From contig JAOTUP010000037.1 in NCBI GenBank assembly GCA_029863825.1, positions 1 to 9,970 of the forward strand: a stretch of 9,970 nt of DNA. The letters run 5' to 3'. Shown here one piece after another: positions 1-7,071 of this stretch; position 1 is the first letter of the stretch; every line of letters starts with the position of its first letter. A model generated the notes under the pieces. The model saw nothing but the letters and a program-made list of their open reading frames with translations, was not told the DNA's origin and did no database searches. The DNA is from Acidobacteriota bacterium (GTDB lineage Bacteria > Acidobacteriota > Thermoanaerobaculia > Multivoradales > JAHEKO01). The translations under genes and the position numbers were made by a program.

Positions 1-2592
1 CAGGAGCAGTCGGATCGGTCGCGCCGGGGCAGCTCCGAGATCGAAAGTGAAGGTCCACGGCTCGCGAGCGACTCCCTGGTAGGCACTCGGCTCCCAGCCG
101 TCGGCATAGATCCCGTCGCGCCGGCGGATCCTGTCGGAGACATCACGAGCGCTGGCATCCCAGGCACGGGCGACACTGCGCACGTCACGACTCCCGTGGA
201 CCCGCTCGTCGACCATCTCTCCGGGCTGGATCTTGAGACTGCTCGCCACTTCCACGTCGGCCGGGTGTTCCACCACCCAGAGGCGAAGGTAGTCGAAGAA
301 GGCGGCTTCCCAGAGCTCTTCGGTGATGCGAAGCTCGTAATGGTCGTCCTCGCTTGGGGCGCCCTCTATGAGCACCAGCTCCTGTGGGTCCGCACCGAGA
401 AACACACCCTCTGAGATGGGCAGTCCGATCGGTGCGCCCCACAGAAGGTCCGTCACAAAGCGGAATCCGTCTTCGCCCTTGACGTAGAGAAACGGGCAGC
501 TCCCCTTGAGCTGCTGCTCCTCGACGATCCGCTGATTGGTCTCGGGCTGCAGTCTGTTTTGCGGCACCCCGTTGGTCCAGATGACCCGCAGGAGATCCGG
601 CTTCGCGACAGAGCCGAGGCCGAAGTGCACCGTGTCGCCGTCCGCCTCGCGGAACTGATAGGCAGAGCCGGACTTGACCTCGACAGCGGACCCGAGCCCG
701 AAAACGTTGTTCTTGCTGTTGCCCTTGTTCAGGCCGCGAAGTTGCACGCTGAGGTAGCGATTGCGGTTGCCGCCGTTGTTGGACAACAGGTGAAGACCCT
801 TCCCGCCGTCAGCGAGGATGTCGAGGTCGCCGTCGCTGTCGACGTCCGCGACCGCCAGAGCGGTGATCCCGCCGAGTGCATCATCGAGCGGCAGGCGGTC
901 GAACCGGCCATCCCGCTGCGCCAGGACGGTGATTCCATCGGCGCCTCCAACCACGAAGTCCAGCCGGCCGTCGTTATCGGCGTCGAAGACCGCGAGCGCT
1001 GTGACGCCGGTGATCGATCCCAGGCCGCCCACGTCCCAGGCGGTGAAGCGACCGCCCGAGTTGCGGAAAATGCGCAAGCCTTGACCGCCGGTTACGAGAT
1101 CCGGCAGACCGTCGTTGTCGAAGTCGGCGCTGGCGATGCGTCGGGCGGCTCCTGCGGCGGGGAGGTCTCCGGAGCGATCGGCGAATCGACCCTGGCGCAG
1201 GTTGTCCAGCCAGGTGAGGCCGCGCTCGTGAGCCAGTAGCAGGTCGAGATCGCCATCGCGGTCGAGATCGCTCGCCAGGGCGTCGCGAATCGCTGGTAGC
1301 TTCATCGTTGGGAGGCTCTTTGCGGCGACGTCGATGAGAGGGCCATCCAACGCGTTGCGCAGCAATCGCAGCGTGTCACCGGCGAGAAAGAGATCGAGGT
1401 CGCCTTCGATGTCGAAATCGATGACCGTCGCGGCATTGCCGCCTACTCCGGCGACGCCAAAGCCGGGGGTGACGGACTGCAAGTGACCATCGTCGGCGAG
1501 GGAGAAGACGGCCATCTCCGAGGCGCCGTAGGCAATGATCTCCTGCCGGCCGTCGTTGTCGAGGTCGGCAAGCAGGAGCCGCTGATGATCTGAAGCGACA
1601 TCGACTCTGGCAATGACGCCGATTGTCTCGTCCGGGCTTCTGATTTCGAGGCGGCGGCGCTGTGGCGACATGGCCAATCGTGCGATCTCGAGGACTTCGT
1701 CACCGTCGAGATCACCGACCGCGAGGGCGGCTGCCGTGGTCCCGTTGGTGGCCAGAGACCGAACCTTGAAGGTCACCGGTGCCGGCTGGCCCCACGTCGT
1801 TACCTCGGGTTCGCCCCTGAAAGTCGTGATGGGATCTCCCTGAATGCCGCTCGTCAGCTCGCGCAAGCCCTCTTTGTACATCGGCGAAATCTTGAGCACG
1901 TTCTCGAGCCTCAGGGCAGAGCTTCGCAGAGCGTCGAGCTCGCCGGACTCGAGCCCGTCGAGGATCTGATCGAGCAACTTGTCTGCGCCCGGCGGAGCTT
2001 GCCAGATGAGCTCGCGGATTCGCAGATAGACGCGTGTTGCGGCCGGCCGGTCGCCTTTCGTGCGTGCGCGCTGACCGAGCTGGAGCAGGACGACGAGGTT
2101 CTCGGGACGGAGCGTGGCGAGACGAGTCAGGGCCGCCGCCGCCGCGTCCCCGGCGTCGGGGTCATTCATCGAGGTCGCCTGGCGGTAGAGGGAGTACTGG
2201 AGAGTGACGGCATCCGGGGCACTGTCGGCTGCGCGTCGGAACGCCGCCAGGGCATCGCCGCTGTTGCCGCTCCAATGATGAATCTCGGCCTCGATCGCCA
2301 GCAGATGGGGTTCTCCAGGAGATCGCACCAGCGCCTTGCCGACCCACCCCCTGGCTTCGTCGAGACGCTGCTGCCGCAGCAGTGCTATGGCCAGGTTCGC
2401 ATAAGGAAGCGGGTCGTCCGGCGCGATGCGAACGAGCTCCCGAAAGGTCGCTTCGGCGGGCACCGGTGCTTCGTTTTCGAGCTCGGCGATGCCTTGATTA
2501 CGGAGCTGGATGGCACGCGCGGATGGCGGTGCGGCAAAGCCCTGAGTGCTCGCGAGCATGCAGCCGAGAGTGACGATGGCGACTCGGTACAT
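1..2592 (-). CDS. Secreted TPR / FG-GAP (VCBS) / ASPIC-UnbV repeat protein, C-terminus off the left edge
   Basis: Reading the minus strand from ATG at 2592 gives 864 uninterrupted codons that run off the window. Residues 1-20 look like a Sec signal peptide, probably cut after GFA. Residues 44-200 are alanine- and leucine-rich helices resembling TPRs. Seven calcium-loop motifs of FG-GAP/VCBS type follow, beginning near residues 294, 343, 392, 442, 490, 537 and 583 (for example DLDNDG, DLDRDG, DVDSDG), consistent with a beta-propeller. An ASPIC/UnbV-type module spans about 612-672 and contains HFGLGS at 656-661. After it comes a region starting with CPFLY and LLWGAPIGL (699-724), which I recall from similar CRTAC1-like bacterial proteins. 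AAGGAG about 11 nt upstream supports the start. The protein is probably exported and may bind a ligand or polymer at the cell surface, but its real function is unknown. The glsB-like gene lies 49 bp upstream on the same strand. Confidence 0.9.
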   Translation of the reverse strand, partial: MYRVAIVTLGCMLASTQGFAAPPSARAIQLRNQGIAELENEAPVPAEATFRELVRIAPDDPLPYANLAIALLRQQRLDEARGWVGKALVRSPGEPHLLAIEAEIHHWSGNSGDALAAFRRAADSAPDAVTLQYSLYRQATSMNDPDAGDAAAAALTRLATLRPENLVVLLQLGQRARTKGDRPAATRVYLRIRELIWQAPPGADKLLDQILDGLESGELDALRSSALRLENVLKISPMYKEGLRELTSGIQGDPITTFRGEPEVTTWGQPAPVTFKVRSLATNGTTAAALAVGDLDGDEVLEIARLAMSPQRRRLEIRSPDETIGVIARVDVASDHQRLLLADLDNDGRQEIIAYGASEMAVFSLADDGHLQSVTPGFGVAGVGGNAATVIDFDIEGDLDLFLAGDTLRLLRNALDGPLIDVAAKSLPTMKLPAIRDALASDLDRDGDLDLLLAHERGLTWLDNLRQGRFADRSGDLPAAGAARRIASADFDNDGLPDLVTGGQGLRIFRNSGGRFTAWDVGGLGSITGVTALAVFDADNDGRLDFVVGGADGITVLAQRDGRFDRLPLDDALGGITALAVADVDSDGDLDILADGGKGLHLLSNNGGNRNRYLSVQLRGLNKGNSKNNVFGLGSAVEVKSGSAYQFREADGDTVHFGLGSVAKPDLLRVIWTNGVPQNRLQPETNQRIVEEQQLKGSCPFLYVKGEDGFRFVTDLLWGAPIGLPISEGVFLGADPQELVLIEGAPSEDDHYELRITEELWEAAFFDYLRLWVVEHPADVEVASSLKIQPGEMVDERVHGSRDVRSVARAWDASARDVSDRIRRRDGIYADGWEPSAYQGVAREPWTFTFDLGAAPARPIRLLL

Positions 2593-2641
2593 GGTCGTGG
2601 GTGCTCCTTCTCTCGGCACGTCGTCCTCGACGGAGCCGAAG

Positions 2642-2911
2642 CTACTTCTTCTTTCTGCGGAAAATTCGTAGCACGATCAATAGCAAGATGGCCCCGAGTG
2701 TGGCGGTGATGAGGCTCCTGATGTCGAATCCGGAGATGCCGCCGAAGTCCAGGTAGGTAGCAAGGAATCCCCCCAGGAGAGCCCCGGCGATGCCGATTAG
2801 AATCGTGATGATACAGCCCCCTGGGTCTTTCCCCGGCAACAGGAATTTGGCGATAGCGCCGGCGATGAGACCCATCACGATCCACGACGTCAGACCCATG
2901 ATCTCGAACAT
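2642..2911 (-). CDS. GlsB/YeaQ/YmgE-family small membrane protein (transglycosylase-associated family)
   Basis: This is an 89-residue hydrophobic protein with three predicted membrane helices at about residues 5-25, 33-53 and 64-83. The first loop holds the family signature GKDPGG (27-32), small-residue and glycine packing fills helix 2, and the C-terminus is basic (RRKKK). Length and topology match the family, whose members are often stress-induced inner-membrane proteins of unknown biochemical role; the old name 'transglycosylase-associated' does not imply enzyme activity. The start at 2911 is favoured over the later in-frame ATG (2899) because GGAGGG sits 7 nt upstream. It is divergent from polA and 49 bp ahead of the secreted repeat protein, so a two-gene transcript is likely. 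Family assignment is confident; function is not known. Confidence 0.92.
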   Translation of the reverse strand: MFEIMGLTSWIVMGLIAGAIAKFLLPGKDPGGCIITILIGIAGALLGGFLATYLDFGGISGFDIRSLITATLGAILLLIVLRIFRRKKK

Positions 2912-2964
2912 GTAGCAACCCTCCGTTTCAAAGGATGAGAACGTCTTCGGCAGATGGCATTATC

Positions 2965-3017
2965 TCACCGGAGGAGACCACCCGTGGGGTGGTCGCTCCT
3001 TTCGCGCCATCCGGTGA
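2965..3017. promoter_or_regulatory. Nested inverted repeats in the divergent control region
   Basis: Two perfect inverted repeats are nested. The outer pair is TCACCGGA (2965-2972) with TCCGGTGA (3010-3017). The inner pair is GACCACCC (2976-2983) with GGGTGGTC (2987-2994) around a GTG loop. AGGA (2972-2975) could also pair with TCCT (2997-3000) across a two-base bulge, in competition with the outermost stem. There is no T tract on either side, so it does not look like a simple terminator. It lies 78-96 bases (inner repeat) upstream of polA and next to a possible -10 (GATAAT, 2964-2959, minus) for the glsB-like gene, so it could be an operator or an RNA structure. The repeats are seen directly; the role is inferred. 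Confidence 0.5.
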
Positions 3018-3058
3018 CTCGGAAGCGGCACCGGCAGGTCGTGACCCCTGGTTGCGGC

Positions 3059-3064
3059 TACAAT
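3059..3064 (+). promoter_or_regulatory. Candidate -10 box for polA (leaderless arrangement)
   Basis: TACAAT matches the sigma-70 -10 consensus at five of six positions and ends 7 bases before the A of the polA ATG. Normal -10 to start-site spacing would place transcription initiation on or within a base or so of that ATG. No convincing -35 hexamer is present 16-18 bases upstream, and no Shine-Dalgarno sequence precedes the ATG, which fits a leaderless mRNA. Confidence 0.4.
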
Positions 3065-3071
3065 TCGCTTC

Positions 3072-5711
3072 ATGTCCTCATCCCGCGAGCGTCTCTATCT
3101 CATCGATGGCTACTCCAATATCTTCCGCGCCTTCTACGCCATTCGTGGTCTCTCCAACTCCCGGGGACTCCCCACCAACGCGGTGTACGGATTCCTCAAC
3201 ATGCTGCGCAAGCTGCTGCGAGAGGAGAGCCCGGAGCTCGTGGGCGTCGCTTTCGATGTCTCAGACGAGACGGTAGTGCGCAAGGAGAAGTACGAGGACT
3301 ACAAGGCGAATCGCAAGCCGATGCCGGAAGATCTCAAGCCGCAGATCCCATGGATCCGCAAGACGATCGAGGCTCACCACATACCGATCCTGGAGCTCGA
3401 GAAGTACGAGGCGGACGACGTGCTGGGCACGCTGGCGAAAAAAGCCTCGGCGGCGGGGTACGACGTCGTCCTGGTCAGTGCCGACAAAGACCTCATGCAG
3501 TTGGTCGACGACCACGTCTCCGTATTTCACACCGGCCGCGAAAAGCTGTATGACAAGCAGGCGGTCGAGGAGGACTTTGGTGTAATGCCAGGGAGAATCG
3601 TAGATATTCTGGCTCTGAAAGGCGATTCGGTTGACAATGTGCCCGGCGTTCCCGGCATTGGAGACAAGGGGGCGCGCCAGCTGATCAGCGAGTTCGGCGA
3701 TCTGGACACGCTGCTCGATCGGGCTGGCGAAGTCGGTCGCAAGAGCTATCGCGAGAATCTCCTCGAGCACCGTGACAAAGCCGAGCTGTCGCGCGAGCTG
3801 GTGACCATCCACACCGATCTGCCGATTGACTTCGACGCCGGGAGCTTGCGTCACGACCCGCCCGACTCTGCGGCTCTGGCCGAGATCTGTCGTGAGCTCG
3901 AGTTTCTGACCCTTCTCGAAGAGCTCACGGCCGGTGAGCAGGGAGACGCGACGCCAATGACGCCGGCCGAGGAAGTCGTGTCCTCCGGCGACTGGCAGCA
4001 GGCAAGTCACGGTTTGTCGTCACCGGTTTTCGTTGCCGCGATCGGATTGCCCGAGCCTCGGGGATTGGCCGTTGCGGGCTCGAACGGGTCCGTCACCTTT
4101 GCCGACTTTCACCGACAAGGGCTGCGGAACGCAGTCATCGACACTCTCGAGCGCTGGCTTGCCGATCCTGACTGCGAGCTCATGGGCCACGATCTCAAGG
4201 AGGTGCTGCGGCTCGCGCCGGCCGGTGGCGCGGCACGAGCCGAGCTCTTCGACACGATGCTCGCGTCCTACTTGCTGCGCTCGGCGGCGCGGGCACACAC
4301 GCTGGAAGACATCGCGCTCGAGCGACTGCGAGTCAGCTTGATCGGCGCCGAAGAGGCGGGATGGGCGAAGGGACATGAGCCAGGCCTCGGCGCGGAGTCG
4401 ATTCTGGCCTTTGCCGGTGAGCGCGTCGAGGTCCCACGTCGCCTGGCCGCCGACATGCGTGAGGAGCTTGGTGCCTCCGAGCTGCTCAACGTGTACCGGC
4501 GGATCGAAGCACCTTTGATCCCGGTGCTTGTCGACATGGAAGAGACGGGAGTACTGCTGGATGTCGATTTTCTGGCTGTCTTGTCTGACGAAATGGGAGC
4601 AGAACTGGCGACCATCGAGGGGCAGATCTACGAGCTCGCCGGAGACCGCTTCAACATCAACTCGCCACGTCAGCTCGGCGAAGTGATGTTCGAGCGCCTC
4701 GGCTATCCGGTGATCAGGAAGACGCGCAAGACGAAGAGCCACTCGACAGATCAGGCCACACTCGATGAGCTGGCAGCGAGAGGCTTCGAGCTGCCGGAGA
4801 AGATCCTCCGGTTTCGCGAGCTGGCGAAGCTCAAGTCCACCTATGTCGACTCATTGCCCAAGTTGGTCGGCAAGGACGCGCGTCTGCATACGCGCTACGA
4901 GCAGGCGGTAGCTGCCACTGGACGGCTGTCGTCCGCCAATCCCAATCTGCAGAATATCCCGATCCGCAGCGAGGATGGTCGGCGGATTCGCAAGGCCTTT
5001 ATCGCCGGCGCCGGCAGAGTGCTGCTTGTCGCCGACTACAACCAGATCGAGCTGCGCGTACTGGCCCACATCGCTGAAGAGAAAGAGCTGATGGCGGCGT
5101 TCAGGGCCGGCGAGGATATTCATGCGACGACGGCGGCGGCGATCTTCGACATCGATGCAGGCCTGGTCTCACCCGACCAGCGGCGGGCGGCGAAAGTCAT
5201 CAATTTCGGCATTCTCTACGGCATGAGTGCCTTCGGTCTGGCACAGAACCTGAAGATCGGCCGCGACGAGGCTGGCCGCTTCATCAACTCGTACCTCGAG
5301 CGATTCTCGGCCGTCAAGACCTATATGGATGAGACGGTCGAGCTTGCCAAATCCGAAGGCAAGGTGGAGACGCTGTATGGTCGGGTCCGCTGGCTGCCGG
5401 ACATCAACTCGCGCAATTTCAACCTGCGCGAGAATGCCCGTCGCATGGCGATCAATGCGCGCATTCAGGGCACGGCTGCCGATCTCTTGAAGCTGGCGAT
5501 GATCGCCGTTGCGCGCCGACTGCGTGAGGAATTCCCGACGGCACATCTTCTGCTGACCGTGCACGATGAGCTCGTCTTGGAAGTGCTGGAGTCCGATGTC
5601 GAGGCAGTCGGGGAGGCGCTGCGGGAGGAGATGCAGGGTGTTGCCGAGCTCAGCGTTCCGCTCCTCGTCGACCTCGGCTGGGGATCGACGTGGTTCGACG
5701 CCAAGGCCTGA
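3072..5711 (+). CDS. polA: DNA polymerase I with inactive 3'-5' exonuclease domain
   Basis: The 879-residue protein fills gaps in repair and replaces RNA primers during replication. The N-terminal 5' nuclease (about 1-290) keeps its metal-binding acids: D12, D62, E113/D115/D116, D138/D140 and D185/D188. The polymerase domain (about 475-879) has TGRLSS (616-621), motif A with D655 in DYNQIELR, motif B with R704, K708, F712 and Y716, and motif C VHDE (830-833) carrying D832. The middle region (about 300-470) still resembles an RNase H-like exonuclease fold. However, the Exo I D-x-E is not found, Exo II reads GHDLKEV where the aspartate should be, and Exo III reads FAGER where Y-x-x-x-D is expected. 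Proofreading is therefore probably absent, as in Thermus and Bacillus enzymes. F712 predicts discrimination against dideoxynucleotides. The ATG lacks a Shine-Dalgarno sequence but gives the family-correct N-terminus. It appears monocistronic. Confidence 0.98.
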   Translation: MSSSRERLYLIDGYSNIFRAFYAIRGLSNSRGLPTNAVYGFLNMLRKLLREESPELVGVAFDVSDETVVRKEKYEDYKANRKPMPEDLKPQIPWIRKTIEAHHIPILELEKYEADDVLGTLAKKASAAGYDVVLVSADKDLMQLVDDHVSVFHTGREKLYDKQAVEEDFGVMPGRIVDILALKGDSVDNVPGVPGIGDKGARQLISEFGDLDTLLDRAGEVGRKSYRENLLEHRDKAELSRELVTIHTDLPIDFDAGSLRHDPPDSAALAEICRELEFLTLLEELTAGEQGDATPMTPAEEVVSSGDWQQASHGLSSPVFVAAIGLPEPRGLAVAGSNGSVTFADFHRQGLRNAVIDTLERWLADPDCELMGHDLKEVLRLAPAGGAARAELFDTMLASYLLRSAARAHTLEDIALERLRVSLIGAEEAGWAKGHEPGLGAESILAFAGERVEVPRRLAADMREELGASELLNVYRRIEAPLIPVLVDMEETGVLLDVDFLAVLSDEMGAELATIEGQIYELAGDRFNINSPRQLGEVMFERLGYPVIRKTRKTKSHSTDQATLDELAARGFELPEKILRFRELAKLKSTYVDSLPKLVGKDARLHTRYEQAVAATGRLSSANPNLQNIPIRSEDGRRIRKAFIAGAGRVLLVADYNQIELRVLAHIAEEKELMAAFRAGEDIHATTAAAIFDIDAGLVSPDQRRAAKVINFGILYGMSAFGLAQNLKIGRDEAGRFINSYLERFSAVKTYMDETVELAKSEGKVETLYGRVRWLPDINSRNFNLRENARRMAINARIQGTAADLLKLAMIAVARRLREEFPTAHLLLTVHDELVLEVLESDVEAVGEALREEMQGVAELSVPLLVDLGWGSTWFDAKA

Positions 5712-5779
5712 GCGCGAATCGGGAGGGCTCCTGCCGGATGCGGGCTTCGGCATGTTGTGCGCCGACGCGTGAGGAGCAG

Positions 5780-5814
5780 AAAAAAGCGCCGGCGGGCACA
5801 TCACCCGCCGGCGC
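5780..5814 (-). terminator. Intrinsic terminator of the OmpA-like gene
   Basis: On the minus strand a perfect 11-bp stem GCGCCGGCGGG / CCCGCCGGCGC (5814-5804 with 5796-5786) encloses a 7-base loop and is followed at once by six T residues (5785-5780). It begins 25 bases after the OmpA-like stop codon. On the plus strand the same hairpin lies 74 bases past the polA stop but lacks a T tract, so it should act mainly in the minus direction. No other terminator for polA is visible. Confidence 0.93.
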
Positions 5815-5839
5815 CTGAGTGTGGGAACGAAGTTCTCGT

Positions 5840-6988
5840 CTACTCCTGCTTCACCACGATCTCGGCGCGACGGTTCTTCTCGCGGCCCTCGGCGGTGTCG
5901 TTCGATGCCACCGGCTGGCTCGCTCCGGCACCCTCGGTGGTGATACGACTGGGATCGATGTCATAGCGATCGACCAAGTATTCCTTGGCCGCATCGGCGC
6001 GGGACTTGCTGCGCGCCAGGTTCGCCGAGTCGGATCCCCGATTGTCGGCATGGCCGACAACGTGCGCTCGCAGAGAGAGATCCTGGACCATGCTGAGCCC
6101 GATCTCATCGAGCTTGGCCTTGCCGATGTTCGACACTCGTGACTTGCCGAAATCGAAGTTGATCGTCTCCCGATGCTCGGGCTTGGGCTCGGGTGCCGGT
6201 GGTGGCGGCGGTGGTGGCGGCGGCGGTGCGACCGGTTTCGGCGCTGGCGGTGGCGGCGGTGGTGGCGGTGGCGCCGGAGCCGGTTCCGGCTCGGGCTGCC
6301 GGCCGCGGAATCCGAAACGCGGTGAATAGGCGAGGCCGACCAGGAGTTTCAAGGGATCGAGGTCGATCTTGCCGGCGACGAACCCGGTGCCGTCGGCCGA
6401 GAGCGGCATATAGCGCGCCAGCGCGCTCAAAGCCCAGGCCTTGGCGATCGGGTAATCCAGGCCCGCCTGGACACCGAAGCCGACCTCGTCATCGAAGGAC
6501 TGGTCGACTGTCTCGCCGAGAATCATATGTGTGGAGGTGTCGAAATTGACCATGCCGACGAACGGTCCGGCGTAGAAGTCCGCTTTGCTGTTGGGCGAGA
6601 GATGGAAGTTCGCGCCCACCGTCAACATGCTCGGGCTCAGATCGTCGTGGTCCATCTCCCAGAGATCGAACACGTCGTACTCTGCGAGCGCATCCAAATT
6701 GCAGCGACCCAGACCGAGGTCGATGCCGACTCTCTGGTTGAGCAAGTACTCGGCGCTGAGAGCGAAGGCGCTGCCGCCGCCGACGAGGTATTTCCAGTGC
6801 TCGCCCCCTCCCTGAGGGAAGGTCTCACTTCGAGAGATCTCGCCATCGGCTTCGGCTCGACCTGCGAGGGCTCGAAACGTCCAGCATTTGGATCCGTTTT
6901 CACAATCCGCCGCCAGGGTTGCTGTCGGCAAGGCCAGCACGACCGCTGCAGCCAGGACAGCCCAATTCGTCCAGTTCAGTTTCCTCAT
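5840..6988 (-). CDS. OmpA-like outer-membrane protein with polyproline linker
   Basis: The 382-residue protein starts with a Sec signal peptide (cleaved near residue 26-27, TLA-A). Residues about 28-228 are rich in alternating aromatic and glycine-containing strands, consistent with an OmpA-type eight-stranded barrel. Residues 231-272 form a linker with two proline runs, nine (240-248) and ten (255-264). Residues 274-380 are the OmpA C-terminal domain that anchors the outer membrane to peptidoglycan: D315 in GHAD and R330 match the diaminopimelate-binding pair of E. coli OmpA (same 15-residue spacing), and NRRAEI (372-377) is the usual end motif. Two cysteines, C29 and C35, sit just after the signal cleavage site and could form a disulfide. 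GGGGAG about 9 nt upstream supports the start. A strong terminator follows. The dinB-like gene lies 84 bp upstream. Porin versus purely structural role cannot be decided from sequence. Confidence 0.95.
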   Translation of the reverse strand: MRKLNWTNWAVLAAAVVLALPTATLAADCENGSKCWTFRALAGRAEADGEISRSETFPQGGGEHWKYLVGGGSAFALSAEYLLNQRVGIDLGLGRCNLDALAEYDVFDLWEMDHDDLSPSMLTVGANFHLSPNSKADFYAGPFVGMVNFDTSTHMILGETVDQSFDDEVGFGVQAGLDYPIAKAWALSALARYMPLSADGTGFVAGKIDLDPLKLLVGLAYSPRFGFRGRQPEPEPAPAPPPPPPPPPAPKPVAPPPPPPPPPPAPEPKPEHRETINFDFGKSRVSNIGKAKLDEIGLSMVQDLSLRAHVVGHADNRGSDSANLARSKSRADAAKEYLVDRYDIDPSRITTEGAGASQPVASNDTAEGREKNRRAEIVVKQE

Positions 6989-7049
6989 GACCTGAAACTC
7001 CCCTTCTTTCTTATTGAACTCAAGAAACTTGCCCCTCTCAGACCGCCAG

Positions 7050-7058
7050 AGAATAGCA
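7050..7058 (-). promoter_or_regulatory. Candidate extended -10 promoter for the OmpA-like gene
   Basis: The minus strand reads TGCTATTCT here, an extended -10 (TGnTATTCT) pattern in the 83-base gap between the dinB-like and OmpA-like genes. Initiation would fall near 7043 and leave a leader of about 55 bases containing the GGGGAG ribosome site. TTGAC occurs twice upstream (7075-7071 and 7067-7063) but neither is at the ideal 17-base spacing, so only the extended -10 supports this call. Confidence 0.35.
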
Positions 7059-7071
7059 TGACGTCAACGCG

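Noticed and set aside
559..1239. Plus-strand open frame of 226 codons
   Set aside because: It is antisense to the FG-GAP repeat region; the repeated Asp/Gly codons leave the opposite frame open. Its translation has no recognisable domain, and the minus strand carries a continuous family-matching protein.
2556..2592. Lipoprotein signal at C11 of the exoprotein
   Set aside because: TLGC is a poor lipobox and the preceding ten residues are too short for a lipoprotein signal; a standard cleavage site after GFA fits better.
3261..4742. Long minus-strand frames (3261-4010 and 4020-4742) antisense to polA
   Set aside because: They mirror conserved polA codons in high-GC DNA, lack ribosome sites and resemble no family I know.
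5169..5804. Minus-strand frame of 211 codons across the polA 3' end
   Set aside because: It overlaps the conserved polymerase motifs and the terminator hairpin, so it is a shadow frame.
5709..5839. TGA at the end of polA as a selenocysteine codon
   Set aside because: The protein already ends at the position usual for Pol I, and the open frame beyond runs through the neighbour's terminator without any conserved sequence.
6195..6275. GGT/GGC tract as a CRISPR or intergenic repeat
   Set aside because: It is the coding sequence of the polyproline linker in the OmpA-like gene, without repeat-spacer periodicity.
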